Shown here: one piece after another, positions 1 through 12,140 of the stretch
Numbering within the stretch: the first letter of the stretch is position 1
How the letters are laid out: each line of letters opens with the position of its first letter
The notes under the pieces: model-generated
What the model was told of the DNA's origin: nothing
The model's input: only the letters and a program-made list of their open reading frames with translations
The model's database searches: none
Source of the DNA: Margaritispora aquatica
Lineage: Eukaryota; Ascomycota; Leotiomycetes; Helotiales; Discinellaceae
NCBI GenBank assembly: GCA_007644065.1
Contig: VJWN01000027.1
Location: 186,001 to 250,000, forward strand
Direction: 5' to 3'
Length of the DNA: 64,000 nucleotides
Program-made: the position numbers and the translations under genes

Positions 1-3000
1 ATCAGAGGCATCGCTTTCTCTTCCCAAGGTTGTGTTGCCTTATTCAATTTCTACATTGACTGGAGTGAGAAGAATCAGAGCCGATCGATGAGACAAGTCC
101 TAGAACTCGTGTCCACTCTTGTTTCCAAAAATCCAGACTCAGCTGTTGCTTCTGAGATAAAGTCGCTGCTGGTTGAAAGGATATTGTCTGTGCTAGGCTA
201 TGAAGGCTCTCAGGCTCTTGTGAAGCCTGCTTTTAGGTCATTGGAATACTTCCTCGGCAAGAAAACTGTATCTCTTAACACCTTCATAAAAGCTTATGGA
301 ATCAATAGACATTTGGTGTTGGATTCATCTTCGCTTTGGGATTTGTTCCTGCTAGAAGTATTTGATTGGATGAATCTTGCTGAGATTGCACCTATAGCTG
401 GAAAGTTTCTAGTTACCGTGTTCAGGCAAATTGGAAAGGAGTCCACCGACAAAACAGGCACGGCAGACACGGCATCATGGCAAAGATGGATCCGCGCTGG
501 TCTGAGTAAGGATCCTCAAGCTATTGAGAATGTCAAGAACTACATCTTTCTCCCACTTTTCAGACTCGACCGGTCTAGTTCCTTGGTCTTCTTAGCTCAG
601 CTCAACGAGCTAGGTCCAGTGGCGAGTGCTGTGCAGGAACTCGATGATCATTCATTGCTTCAACTTGCAGCAATTGAAGTTGGGAAGAAGGCGGGTCTTG
701 TTGAAGAGCCCGGTAAGATATCCTTTCTCTTTGCTATTCAAATCTAACGGGTTTCAGTCCTGTTCAAGCAAGCAACCAAGAAGACCATCTCAGTAGTCGC
801 TTTGAGGGAAGAAACAATAAGTGTTCTTCTCTCAAATGCCTCGGATACTGTTCGCACATTAGCATTTTCTGTCATGGTCTCATCTTCTTCTCCCATCCGT
901 CCATTTAGTTCATTTGCTCTGATCACTTTGCAATCCAATTTGGGCACAATCTACGCGGACACCGAGGCAAAGTTCAGAAACGAAGTGTTGAGTAATACAA
1001 AGCACATGATCAACAGGTTACGTGGAGCTTCAGCCTTTCTTGTCAGAGAGATCAAAAGCATGAAATTGAAGGCTGCTCCGAAAAGTGAAAAGTCTTCTGC
1101 TGATACTCAGATGATTTGTGACCTGGAGACGCTGCTTTCAGCTCACAGGACGTTCGTCGAGTGGATGTTCAAGTTTCTGCTTGATGAAATCATTCCTACT
1201 ACTTCATATCAGCGACATAGCATTGCTTTAAAAGCCATCGAGCTCCTTCTCCGTTCAGGAATTCTACATCAAGACACACTCGAAGTAGTGCAAAAAGCGG
1301 ACAATGACACTACTTGGCCATTCCAATACAACTTCTTCACTCCCAATACCATGAGGCTGCTCCTTGATCTCTTAATGGACCCGTTCGAAGAAGTCCGAAG
1401 CGGTGCCAGCTTGATATTGAAATATGCCTCTGCAGCAAGCTTCACCGAGTGCAACCACCAGAGCGACAAGCATATCTCCATCACCAATGATTGTAAGAAA
1501 GAATTATCGGAAAATGGTGCACCCACCACATCTGCCTTTGAGCAAGAAGATATTAGACTAGAAATTCTCCAGACCTTTATCCATAGAGCTGAAAATGCCT
1601 CGAAATCGACAGGCCGTGCAGATTACGCCGATGGAGTTGCACGTTCATACGACATTCTCTATAACTTGCAGGAGACTCCATATGATCGACTGGTGGTATT
1701 GGAAAAGCTCATTGACGAGATCGAAAGCAAGCTTGTTGTTGCCGAGTCAGATTTAGGTCGAGCTGTACTCGAAGCGCCGGTCCATGGACAGTTTGCGGGA
1801 CTGAGGTACAGTTGATTTTCTCGGATATGTTATGCCTTGCTAACGCTAAAATAGTCTTGTTTGGGATTCAATCAACTATTCTCAGGATTTCCTACCCCAA
1901 GTAGTCGAAGACGGCAATTGGCTTGAAGATAAATTAGAAAAGCTCCAACAGCGAGCAGTTGATCAGTGCAGCCGAATTTGGGCCGCTGTCAAAGACATTC
2001 TGTGCGACGATTCGCCTGAGGGCTATCTTCTCAATGGAGCCGATGAGAACGAAACGGTTGACACCAAAGATGTTTTAAGCTACAGCTTTAGAGCTATTCA
2101 TGAATCAAGGTATTGTTTAAGTGACTTTTCTTCCTATGCTTACCGCTAATTGCCCTAGCAATTTAATGCGAACAATGGTCAACAAGCTCAATTCAGCGTC
2201 AAAGACGACTTTAAACATGCTTTCGATAACAGCTTTTGCGCAGATCGGCAATCTTACCTTTGAGCAGCTGTCTAGTCTTCGTCATCGAGGAGCATTTGCC
2301 ACAGTGACATTGACGTTCTTTAGATGTTGTGCATCGACACAGCTCCAAGGGTACTCCAATGTGGAACTCCTCAGTAAGTGGTATCAGGTAAGTTATATGT
2401 CTTGACAAGCAAATACGTTCATTGACAATTTAACCAAAACCAGGGCGCGCTTGATTGCATTTTTGAGCAAGTGTCTACCACTAGGCGTTCGGCAGGAATT
2501 CCTGCTTTACTCACCGGCATCATGGCAGTCAATGCAAAGGAACCTGCATTTCAAGATATCATGAGCAAGCTGAAATCGATTGCTAGACAGCATGCCTATC
2601 AGTCGGCAACAGATGAAACCAATCTTCCTCAGGTTCATGCAATGAATTCTCTAAAGGAGACTTTTAAAAGCTCTGTCCTTGGAAAACGTGCTGAGAGCCA
2701 TATCGAAGAATGCTTACAGATTGCAGTGGACAGCTTGAAATCCGAAATGTGAGATTTTTCCCTTCTAATGCAGCACCTATACTAATAGACTGAAGATGGG
2801 CTATTCGGAACTGTGGACTGCTACTTCTGAGAAGTTTGATCGATTGCCTCTTCGGGACCAGTGATAGTAAACAAGCTATTGAAGCTGGATGGGATGGCAA
2901 ATCAATCAAGATATCCTACGACAAGTATCCAACACTCCCTGAATTGCTCCTAAAGCTGCTGGGTGAGGAAGTGAACTCCAATGCGCAGACGAGATCCGAC

Positions 3001-4990
3001 ATTAGTACAGTTGAGTCGGTGTTTCCTGCACTCGACATTGTTCGGCGAGCAGGCCCACCAAGTACGCATCGAAACGAAATCTACAACCTCGTTAAGTCTC
3101 ATCTTGGAAGTAGAGTTTGGAATGTCAGAGAGATGGCAGCTCATGCTATGAGTGTCCTCGTTCCTCAGGAGAACTGGGCTCAAGCGACAAAAGAGCTCCT
3201 TGAATCGGAGCACGACTCAATCAATAATAGACATGGCTCTCTGCTAGCAGCGAAACTCATAATCGAGCGACAAGCTGCGATGAATGCAAGCACTGCTTTA
3301 GGTTCGTCAAGCCATATGTTCAACTCAGTCGTTGTGGTGAGCTTAACTAATATATCTCGATATAGAAGGACTTCATATAATTACTCCTGCATTTATAGCA
3401 TCTTTCCCTCTAGCTAGCAATTCTAATTGCCCAGAAATATTCACTGCCTATCTTGAGGCAAAAAATGCTGCTGATTCCGTCTCTATATCGAAACTTGAGC
3501 TTGTGAATAGCAAAGCTCTGCAAAATGGCCTGTCTTACCCGATAGTTGACCCTCACAGATCTTCGGAAGTTTTCCTCCAGCTAGCCTCCAACTCAATCCA
3601 TTCGACATGGCACCCTACATGTATTTCTCTGGCCAGAAGCGCCATCTGTACTTCGATACTTGAGCAGAACTACACTCGATTGACCGAAATCTTTCAACAT
3701 GCGTTGCACCTGGGCACAGATGTTGTGCTGGCAGCATTGTCCTATATCCCAGGAGCTACTCTTTCCAAACTGCCAGACGCTCTATTGTCTGTTTGCTCTG
3801 CATATGTATCTGTGGTTGTTGTTTCCGCCTCCTCTGAGATTCGTGCGACGGCCTTGGAAGAGTTATTCGACGCTCTTACTGCCTTGGTTCCTGAGTCTGA
3901 AAAAACTCTCATCCAGATCTATCCTCTCCTACTAAGGTTATCCGGGTCTCAGAATGTCACAAAACGTCAGAGTCCTGCTGTGCACAATGCTGAACTTCGG
4001 ATGTCGGGTTGGCTCCTGCTTGCAAATGTGTCCCAGGTTGGCTCAAATATCGGGGAAGCTGAGAAAATGATAAAGGCATGGGCGGAAGCACTCAGCGTTG
4101 CCGGAAAAAAGACAGAAGTGAGTTGAATTCCTTTGCATCGTGTTCAAAGCTAACAATCATAGGACTTCGACACACGCATGGCAGCTGTGCTAGCCCTTGA
4201 TTCGTTTTATGCCCATATCCGAACCTTGAGCTCAACATCGCCCACCGTTCTTTTTCCTGCCCACATGGCCTTGTATGACTGTCTCAACGACGACGATAGT
4301 GAGATTCGCGATGTTGCTGCCAAGTCGTTCTCAACTTGGACATCGCAATCCCTTGTGCCGTTGGCTGCTCAGCAGGCTCTTGCTAGAATCCTCGTTCGAG
4401 ACCATGCCAATCATCCCCTACTGCTCGGGAACGCAGTCTCCCGTTTGACGGGGTCTCTTGACTTGATCTTGGATAGTTCCCTTGTCCTCGAATCGCCAAG
4501 AGAAATGTTCAAGCAAGCGTTGAATGTGGACAATACACTCTTTGTAGAGGAAGACCAAAATCTGTATATTGACGAGGTTCGAGAGGTACACTGCTGGACG
4601 AGTATCTTCGAGTCTCTATTCGAGAGGGTGGTCGAGAAGAGCCAGCAACCTTTGATTGAGCAGCAGCCCGTACTAGCGCTTGTAGCTTGGACGGCAGAAG
4701 CTATCGACGCTCTTAGCACTATTAACCAACAAGATGGGGTCTTCGGGTGGACGTCCAAATCAGAAGCATTTTCAGCTTGTGTACGAACCATCGAAATTGC
4801 AAGGCTGCTTCTAGAATTAGATGCAAAAACACCTAAATTTGTCGGAACTTCATCCTCGGACGAGGAAATCAATCGAATTCGGAATGGCCTGGAAGCAATC
4901 AAGTTGAGAGCTTCGAAAGTTGGGTTTCATGAGAGTCTGGTCGCTAGGATGGACGAAGAGGGTTTGGAGAAGATTCAAAATAGCAGCTGA
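1..4990 (+). CDS. Trm732/THADA-like HEAT-repeat protein (DUF2428), 5' end cut by window
   Basis: The reading frame is open at base 1, so the start lies outside the window. Exons: 1-712, 758-1805, 1855-2109, 2159-2387, 2444-2748, 2796-3301, 3366-4117, 4163-4990 (TGA). They join in frame to 1544 residues. The protein is a helical-repeat scaffold. The DUF2428 core is visible around window-residues 672-870, with the hallmarks TRRSAGIPALLTG and, after the exon 5/6 junction, IWAIRNCGLLLRSLID. In yeast, Trm732 pairs with the methyltransferase Trm7 to make 2'-O-methyl at position 32 of the tRNA anticodon loop; human THADA is the homologue. The exon 6 acceptor at 2795 was chosen because only it restores this motif; the earlier AG at 2788 leads to a stop. 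The intron 3302-3365 uses a slightly unusual GTTCGT donor. Identification by family is firm; the molecular role is by homology. Confidence 0.9.
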
Positions 4991-5316
4991 TCAAGTCTCA
5001 CACTCAAGTAAGGTAGGCTTAAGCAAAAAGTAAAGCCTCGAAAGTCCCAAAACATCAAATTCCATCACCACCTCCACTCCACGTGATTTAGCGAGTCACC
5101 AATTCATGCCAGTCTGACCAAACACACCATAAGGTATCTAAGTTCGAGCCTTCGTTCGCCTCTTCCCTTTATCCAAAACAAAATTTCTCCAACGTTATTG
5201 AACAATCCTCCAACTTCCACAACAATCAATTGTGCTCCTCTCATTTCATCAACTCAATCCTTCGATCTTCAAAGAAAATCCAAATACCTCAAGCTTTACA
5301 ACAAACAGACGACAAG
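4991..5316. other. Intergenic / leader of the small membrane protein gene
   Basis: This stretch holds the 3' flank of the Trm732-like gene and a pyrimidine-rich, CAAC/TCAA-rich probable 5' leader (about 5160-5316) of the next gene. I see no further gene in it. Confidence 0.5.
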
Positions 5317-5795
5317 ATGGTTGCAGACAATGTCGCTATCGGCCTCATCGTTGTCGCCAGCGTTGCAGCTGTTGGTACTCTGGCTCTCTGCGCTAGAAAT
5401 ATTGTTTTAGGCTTGGTAAGTCTTCTCCCTTTGCTTGTATTGTTCTTCGTCTGATCCGTGTTTACTAATTACTGGTTTAGCAGGCCAACAGAATGTAAGA
5501 TCTATCCACCATCATATTACTTATTTTCTCGGCTATCTTGGGGAACATTGGCGCGCGTAAACAGATTGCTGACAGGTCAATCAATAGGTCCATTGCTAGA
5601 CAAGTCATCGTGGTTGATTATGAGAGCGCTACCTCCAGCTATGAGAACTTTGCTCAATATGCTGTTACTCCTGTAGCACCAGAGGTAGAGGCTCAGGCTA
5701 AGGTCGACACTAATGTTGCTGTCACTGATGTCAAGTCTGATGGAAGTGCTAGCCACTGTGAAGGCCATGAGCTTAGCGAGGTATCCAAGAAGTGA
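5317..5795 (+). CDS. Small single-span membrane protein of unknown function, with a microexon
   Basis: Exon 1 is 5317-5415 and encodes a hydrophobic N-terminus (about residues 6-33, rich in Ile/Val/Ala/Leu) that should span a membrane. Exon 2 is tiny: 5484-5494 (11 nt), or 5481-5494 if the earlier AG is used. Exon 3 is 5576-5795, encoding a polar Ser/Glu/Val-rich tail ending SEVSKK. Without the microexon exon 3 would be read out of frame and meet a stop at once, so it is needed. The model gives 109 aa (110 with the 14-nt exon; 105 if exon 3 starts at 5588 after an alternative AG). No family is recognised. The clean donors (GTAAGT, GTAAGA) and branch site (ACTAAT) support a real gene, but the product is unassigned. 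Confidence 0.55.
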
Positions 5796-6638
5796 TGGGT
5801 CACGGGGAAGTCAATAGTAACAACTGGGCCTGGGATTTGCGTTTGCGGATAGGAGATGTGCTTTGCGAATTTGTGAACAACTGGTGCTAGGCTTGACCTC
5901 ATATGGCCTGCACTGAGAGCTTGAGATTACAGATGGAGGATACGTTCTGCGATTTTCTGGTCAACTGGTGCTGGGGCTTGGTCTCCACTGAGAACTTGAG
6001 CTTGCAGACGGGAAATGTTGTTTAAGGATATGCGATCAACTGGTGCTGGGCTTGATTACCTATGGCCTTCACTGAGAATTTGGGATTGCAAATCAAACAA
6101 ATTCTATCCCCAATCTCCTTGCCTATGAATCGTGATGAACCTTCAATTCCTAAACTCAAAGCCTCTATTTACGCGAGAATAACCAAGGGGCGCCAGTGCT
6201 AGTTCGGGTCCCATTAGATACCTATGGTTTTCACTGAAAACTAAGTAGGGACTACAATTAAGCTCATTTCATCCTCAATCTCCTTTCTCGTGAATCGTGA
6301 TAGCCACTCTGTTTCCAGATGGATGTTTTCAAGCCCCTATTTACGCGAGAATAGCCGAGAGGACACTAGGTCAGATGCCCGTAGATCAAATTCACCTCCA
6401 AAAATTCACTGATTGTAGTCCCCAATTGTTCATCTCACAATGCTAATTAACGTCAATAGCCACTGTCATCACAAAAGGGTATGATGCCCCGCTTTAACAA
6501 TGCCCAAAAATATCCCCGTCAACCCACCCACTTCAAATGTGAACGCAGCAAACTTTCTTGCATAAACTTTTTTTCCAACCACAACCACGAGAAAAACAAT
6601 CATTTATTCTCAAAGCAATCTTGCAAAATCAATCCAAC
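5796..6638. repeat. Degenerate repeats downstream of the small membrane protein gene
   Basis: Three imperfect copies of CAACTGGTGCTGGGCTTG begin at 5878, 5962 and 6037, the first and third followed by a TATGGCC..CACTGAGA..TTG segment and the second by a shorter CCACTGAGAACTTG segment. A second pair of similar blocks follows at about 6105-6190 and 6270-6360, each with CTCCTT..TGAATCGTGAT and TATTTACGCGAGAATA. Units are diverged, so this looks like old tandem or segmental duplication in non-coding DNA. The remainder up to 6638 looks like the leader of the next gene. Confidence 0.6.
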
Positions 6639-8843
6639 ATGGCTGACCAGTCAGTTACTCATCATACTGTCTACGGCGGCACTCGCACAGCTTTTTACAC
6701 GACAACAATCACGCTCACTGTTTCGCAGTCATCAGCAACCATCAACTTCCCCCTTTCTCCAACTTCTGTACCCTCTACATTCGCAACTCTCAAACTTCCA
6801 ATCTCAAGCACTCACGGAGCAGTTATGATTTCGCAGACTGACACTCCGTTACCAACTCTGACACTCACAGATGTGATCGGGGTGATTGTCAGCTCGGGTA
6901 TTCCTATCCTAACCAAGACCCTAGCCCAACAACCACCTCCTCTCGCAACTAACAGTATGACTGCTACTGGCGTAGGAGGAACCGAACTTGGCATCGGCGG
7001 ACTCGAGCAGGGATGTGTTTTTTGGAGTTGCTGGACCACAGTTGAACGAACTGGCACAGCCATTGCCGCAGCAGTTGTGGGAGTTATGGTGATTGCCTTA
7101 CTCACGTGGGGACTTTATCTCTATCGAAAGAAGAAAAAGATCCAGTCTGAATCAAGCAACTCTCCTAGGAGACGCAGACACAGACCCGAGAGACAAGTCG
7201 ACAATGAGGAAGAAGACGTTATCCTCCACATCCCTGCTCCTCGCGAGTCTGAGAGTGGCGAAGAGGAAAGCCTTCAGGAAGTAGATGGTGCTATAAGCAC
7301 AACAGGTACTTCTAATCCATTCACGTAGTGATTTAGCATTATGTTCAAGCTAACTTTGCCAGGTGATCCAGCACAGGTCACGAATCAGCCAACAATCCAA
7401 CCAAGCTCGCCTAGAAGCTCGCCTATTCCAATCCCTCCGCGCAAGCAACCATATTCATTTCAAGGGGATCTAGTTGCAATGGTGGCTAATAACTCAGAAG
7501 GTTCGAGCTTGGAGAGTGCGAAGTTGACCGGAACCCTGAAAGGTAATTGTTCGCCAACGCGTCCAATTTTCAGTACTAATACTCGACTAGGCTCAGAACA
7601 AAAGAAAGGACGTAGAAGCAATTCTGTATCTTCTAAGGCTGCCACTCTTATGAAGGTTCTTGCACAAGAAGTTGCTTCGGAGATTAAATATAAGGTTGAA
7701 CTTGACTATGATATGGGTGCAGGACATGAAGTTGGCTCCTCCAAGCGTGTTTCATTTGCCCTGCAATCTGGAAGCCAACTTAGTTTTATTCTTGAGAATA
7801 AAATTGAAGAGGATGTTCATCAGCAATCTAAGGGACCAAAAAATGAGTTCGGCTCATTGAATACCACAATTCGTGCTAAACAGGCCACTGAGATTGTAGA
7901 TCCAGCCATTGAAAACAAGATCGCAAGCAAGGTTCATGGTCGCTCGACAAAGCAAGCCGCCGAAGCAGGACCCTCTAGAACATCTAAGCTGACTCACGAA
8001 GCACTCAACAAGCTAGCTCCTGCTGTTGATGACAAGATCGAAACTAAAATTAAATCTCACAGTTCCAAGCACAATCGTCATTTGCGTCAGAGACCTAGCG
8101 AGAAGCGTGAAGCTGGTCGTAGATACGAGGAGAATGCAGCTCACGAGGCCAGTAAGCGTTCTGAACAAGAGCGCGAGCTTCTACGTGCGCAGTTGGGACA
8201 ACATGAACCACTTCCAGCTCAGGAGAAGAACCTTCTTAAGTGGTTGGCGATCTTGCCTCAACTTATTAAGATCGTGTCTGGCCTCTGGCGATTGAACGAA
8301 CATGCCGATGTTCTGCCAAGATACAGTGGAACAGATAGGTAACTTGAATTCCAACCTTGGGATTCAGTGAATTAATGCTAATTATGCTCTAGTTATCTGC
8401 CTTCTACGAATGGCTTTGGAAACACCACGATTGTTACTGCTGCACCACTACCATCCAAGACTTCCCGTATCCGATCAAGACACAAGCACTCTGGTCACAA
8501 GCAAAGTCACCGTCGTAGAGAGCGCTCAAAATCTTCACGTTCTGGCGTCATGCATGCACCACGAAAGACCCGTGTTCCCAATGGAAAATCGTATGAAGAG
8601 GATCCGGCCATGTACACATTCCCTAGCAAATCTCTTATCCAGCAAGTTGTCAATACAAAGGATGCTAAAAGAAAGGGCAAGGAAATTGCTAAGCCAACAG
8701 AAGATCGTGAGAATGATACCAATTCTGTTTTGGCTCCGTCTGAGATGTTCACCGAGACTAGTTTGGGAAGCACTTGGACACAGATCGATGTGGGTGGTCA
8801 GAAGCGGATGACAATGCGACACAGAGATGAGTTTGGACGTTAG
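6639..8843 (+). CDS. Single-pass membrane protein, Ser/Thr-rich ectodomain, charged cytoplasmic tail
   Basis: Exons: 6639-7305, 7363-7542, 7591-8338, 8393-8843, giving 681 aa. The 48-nt intron 7543-7590 has a good donor (GTAATT), branch (TACTAATAC) and CTAG acceptor but is stop-free and a multiple of three, so a retained form of 697 aa is equally in frame. The N-terminal ~135 residues are Ser/Thr/Pro-rich without a classical signal peptide. One membrane span lies at about 139-162, followed by Arg/Lys stop-transfer residues (YRKKKKIQ). The long C-terminal part has acidic and then strongly basic patches (RHKHSGHKQSHRRRERSKS). The layout resembles fungal surface or wall-sensor-like proteins, but I recognise no domain. 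Function unknown. Confidence 0.65.
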
Positions 8844-9992
8844 TTCTTGCATAAGGCATTTGATATCAGCTTTTCAAGCTGCGGTAAGATTTTCGGTCTC
8901 CAAGATTGCAAAAGAGATGTTCCCAGAGTCTCAGCAGCAGGGTCATTGCGAAATTTGGAGTTGGTAGCTGTTGTGATGGAGGGTATCCCGACCTTGGCGG
9001 CGCGAATTCCGATGATTATCTGTATATTAGTGTAGAATAACATTTAACCAACCAAGATTTCCATGATTTGTGATTGCTCGTGATCTGGTGATGACGTTTT
9101 GCGCTTACTCAGATTTTCGAAATTTCCGAGTTTTGTATACCTGGAGGCCATGACTTCAATCTAATTCATAACCTGTGAGCACATCACCCACCGATAACAA
9201 CCCCTCATAGCGCATCTTCTTGAATACTTTATTTGAAGGTTGTTGCATGCTGTGTCCGAACATCATAGAGAAAATTACCTACTTTCTCTTCAGGCTATAT
9301 ACCCCAGCAATCGTCTTGCGTCATCTCTTGCCAAGTTCTTCACTTCCCCACACTCTCCCCTTTCTCGTCTATTCTCCCTCTTCAACCCTATTTCCCCTCC
9401 TCCAATAACCCTAAGTGATTACGCAGCTCATGCACGGCAACATCCGCAACACATGCGCCAAGCTCAACATCAAGAACAGCCGCCCAAGTCCCGGATTTCA
9501 TCCTAGCAATCAAGTGGTCGGTCAGAAATAATGGAATGAAAGTACTATATGCCGTCGCTAGATCTAGAATCCGGAGCCTCTCGCTGCCGTTGATTTTGCA
9601 TGCCAAGATATGGCGAACTGTTTTTGTATTGATGTCCGTGGTTGAGGAGTACAAGACGCGCGGTTTTCATCTCGAAATCTGGAATTATCGTTGAAGTCAA
9701 TCAATTCCTCTGTGTTGCTGCAGAGATTTACTGAAGTGTGTAGAGAGATTAATCTGATCTTTCAACAACCGCACGAATGAAATGATGTTTTTTGATCTTG
9801 CTCAATTTTGAGCAAAAAATTGCGTCTGCGTAATCTTTAGCCGAGGAGTGTTGTGAGAGAGCGCTTAGAAGGACGTTCTCTATAATACTGCGGGTGATAC
9901 TGCAAGTATTTGACCTGTGATTCATCGGATTATCTCTAGAGATTTTGCTCAATCCTAAGCTATCTCATCAGCATCTTCACCTTTCCAAAATC
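8844..9992. other. Intergenic, no supported gene
   Basis: Only short overlapping open frames without splice support are seen. A perfect inverted repeat TTGCTCAA-TT-TTGAGCAA lies at 9798-9815. The last ~40 bases before 9993 look like the leader of the dioxygenase gene. Confidence 0.5.
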
Positions 9993-11394
9993 ATGCATTT
10001 CTCAACTCTCATGAGCACGTTTGCCGTTCTCGGCTGTGCCATCGCTCATCCCGGCCACAATGTTCGTGAAGAGATCCAAGAGCGCGAAGAGGCTCTTGCT
10101 GGTCTCCCACGGGATCTCGCTCATTGCGCAGAGCAATTGAAGGCTCGTGGAATCATTGCCGAGGCAGCCGAAAGACGTGCTCAAGTCGTAAGACGAGCTC
10201 GTGAAGAGCGCGGTATCAATCCTGGTAAGTCTTGAAAATTGTGAAGAAGATGGACATGAAGCTGAATTGTGTCAGACGCTCCCCATCTCAGAGCCAGAAC
10301 TGCTGCTAGTGTTCTGGCGGCCTCGCATCTTTCGGGAACCTTGTATAGCCCTGCTACTTCTGAGGCTACTTTGTTTTCTGGAATGAACACCTGCGTGTTG
10401 TCACCCGAAGTTACACAAGGTCCTTATTGTGAGTGAGCTGGAATCTTTTGGTTTTCATGTCATCTAACACTTTGTAGATGTTGGAGGTGAATTTGTTCGC
10501 AGCGATGTCCGTGACAGCCAGAAGGGAGTCGAGGTGATCCTCGACACCCTCGTCATTGACATGGCAACTTGCCTTCCTGTCACCAACGCCATGGTTGAAA
10601 TCTGGCACACTAATGCCACGGGTGTATACGGAGGAATTGTCGCTGGTGGCAATGGTGCCGGGACATCTGACCCTTCAAATGCACTTAACACCTTCTGCCG
10701 TGGTCTTCAACACGTCGACTCTGCTGGAGTGGCTCAATTCACTACCATCTTTCCAGGTCATTACACCGGCCGCACGACACACATTCACGTCTTGGCTCAT
10801 CTTAATGGTGCTGTTACAGCCAACGGCAAGTACACAGGAGGAACGAACGCACATGTCGGACAGCTTTTCTTCGACCAAAGTCTTATCTCACAAGTCGAAA
10901 GTGTCTCCCCATACAGTGGTAACACTCAAGCTCTTACCACCAATGCCGCAGACAGCATCTTCCTCTCTGAAGCGGCGACCAGTGACCCTGTCGTCGAATA
11001 CTCTCTACTCGGCAGCACCATCTCTCAAGGTATCTTCGCTTGGGTTGCATTTGGCATCAATGTCGGTAATAGCTTCACTGTCCCACAAGCTGCGAGCTTG
11101 GCAGCTTCAGTCACTGTGTCGAATGCTCAAACTGGCACTGGAACTGCTACATCTACTAAGGCCTCGACTACAAGCTCTTCGGTGAGAACTTCAAGCACTT
11201 CTTCGGTCAGGACCTCTAGCACTTCAACTCGTAGCTCGAGCTCTAGCACTAGGACTTCATCGTCTACCGCTGCCACCACGACAACCGTGCCAAAGTATGG
11301 ACAATGTGGTGGTGCTGTCTACACCGGCTCCACTGTCTGCGCGAGTGGAAGTGTGTGCACATATGCCAATGACTACTACTCGCAGTGCTTGTAA
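9993..11394 (+). CDS. Secreted intradiol ring-cleavage dioxygenase with C-terminal CBM1
   Basis: Exons: 9993-10224, 10276-10428, 10478-11394; 433 aa. The N-terminus is a signal peptide (about residues 1-19, ending CAIAHP). The catalytic domain shows the extracellular fungal intradiol dioxygenase pattern: GPYY (126-129), [14 protein letters not shown] (Tyr178) and [13 protein letters not shown] (Tyr224, His230, His232). These Tyr/Tyr/His/His are the expected Fe(III) ligands. The family opens catechol-type rings between the two hydroxyls. After residue ~330 comes a Ser/Thr-rich linker with repeats of TSS/RTSSTS, then a type 1 carbohydrate-binding module at about 399-433 ([19 protein letters not shown], ending YYSQCL) with the usual four Cys and aromatic face. 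I infer that the enzyme is held on cellulose and acts on aromatic, possibly lignin-derived, compounds. Substrate is not shown by sequence. Confidence 0.9.
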
Positions 11395-12035
11395 GTCAGC
11401 ACTGACAACGTTACAAAGGGTGGGCAGGATGTCAAGGCTTTCGGAGCTAAACTAAGGGCGTAGGTGGCGGACTAGCTAAGGATTTTGTACATACGCGGTA
11501 TAGGTGTGAATAGGGTGGAGATTCCTCACTATAACGAAAGAATACATCATTGTATTCTGAAACCTTGCGCAATTGATGTGATGTGTATCGTCGAGCCACA
11601 GATTGATACGGGGTAGCGCCATGATGGCATCTTTTTGCTTAGCTTCTCAAAGGACGAGCTGTGACATTGCACAATGCAAATTTCCTAATTCCTCACTCTT
11701 TTTTCCCCAGATTCTCTACGAAAGATGGTATTGAAACCCTTTGTAGGTTGGTAGTAGCAGAGCAGGCATTTAAGAGGAAGGAATTTTTACCACGAGCCTG
11801 GGACCTAGCCTTACTTAAAATTCTTTGCCCTTCACTCGCTCTCACTTTTGCTCGTCGATTCAATTGAAAAAAAGACCATGGCATATGAATTTTGTCCTAG
11901 GGAGCCAAAGCGGGGCTCGATTACCCCCCTTGCTTGGTTTCACGACTCCCCACACACACCGCCAGCCCACAATAGTCTTTATATATCTCACTTCCTATTG
12001 AGCCTCCAACAACAAGATCACCTCTAGGTGATTTC
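11395..12035. other. Intergenic between dioxygenase and tRNA
   Basis: This stretch contains the 3' flank of the dioxygenase gene and an AT-rich spacer. Short open frames on both strands at 11660-11885 overlap each other and have no support. Confidence 0.45.
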
Positions 12036-12129
12036 GGGGATGTAGTTCAGTGGTAGAGCATTCGCTTTGCATTGATTCTTGGATCATTACATTTGCGAAA
12101 AGTCCTGGTTTCGATCACCAGCATCTCCA
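12036..12129 (+). tRNA. tRNA-Ala (anticodon TGC) with a 22-nt intron
   Basis: The acceptor stem GGGGATG (12036-12042) pairs with CATCTCC (12122-12128, one G-T). The D arm contains AGTTCAGTGGTAGAGC. The anticodon stem TTCGC (12061-12065) pairs with GCGAA (12095-12099). The anticodon is TGC at 12068-12070, followed by A37. An intron at 12072-12093 sits at the usual position between bases 37 and 38. The T arm is CTGGT-TTCGATC-ACCAG. The mature length is 72 nt, including discriminator A at 12129. Canonical A and B boxes are present. Confidence 0.93.
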
Positions 12130-12140
12130 TATATACATTA

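Noticed and set aside
3337..3365. GTGAGC at 3337 as the donor in the Trm732-like gene
   Set aside because: It would give a 29-nt intron; the GTTCGT donor at 3302 gives 64 nt with a good branch site and the right phase.
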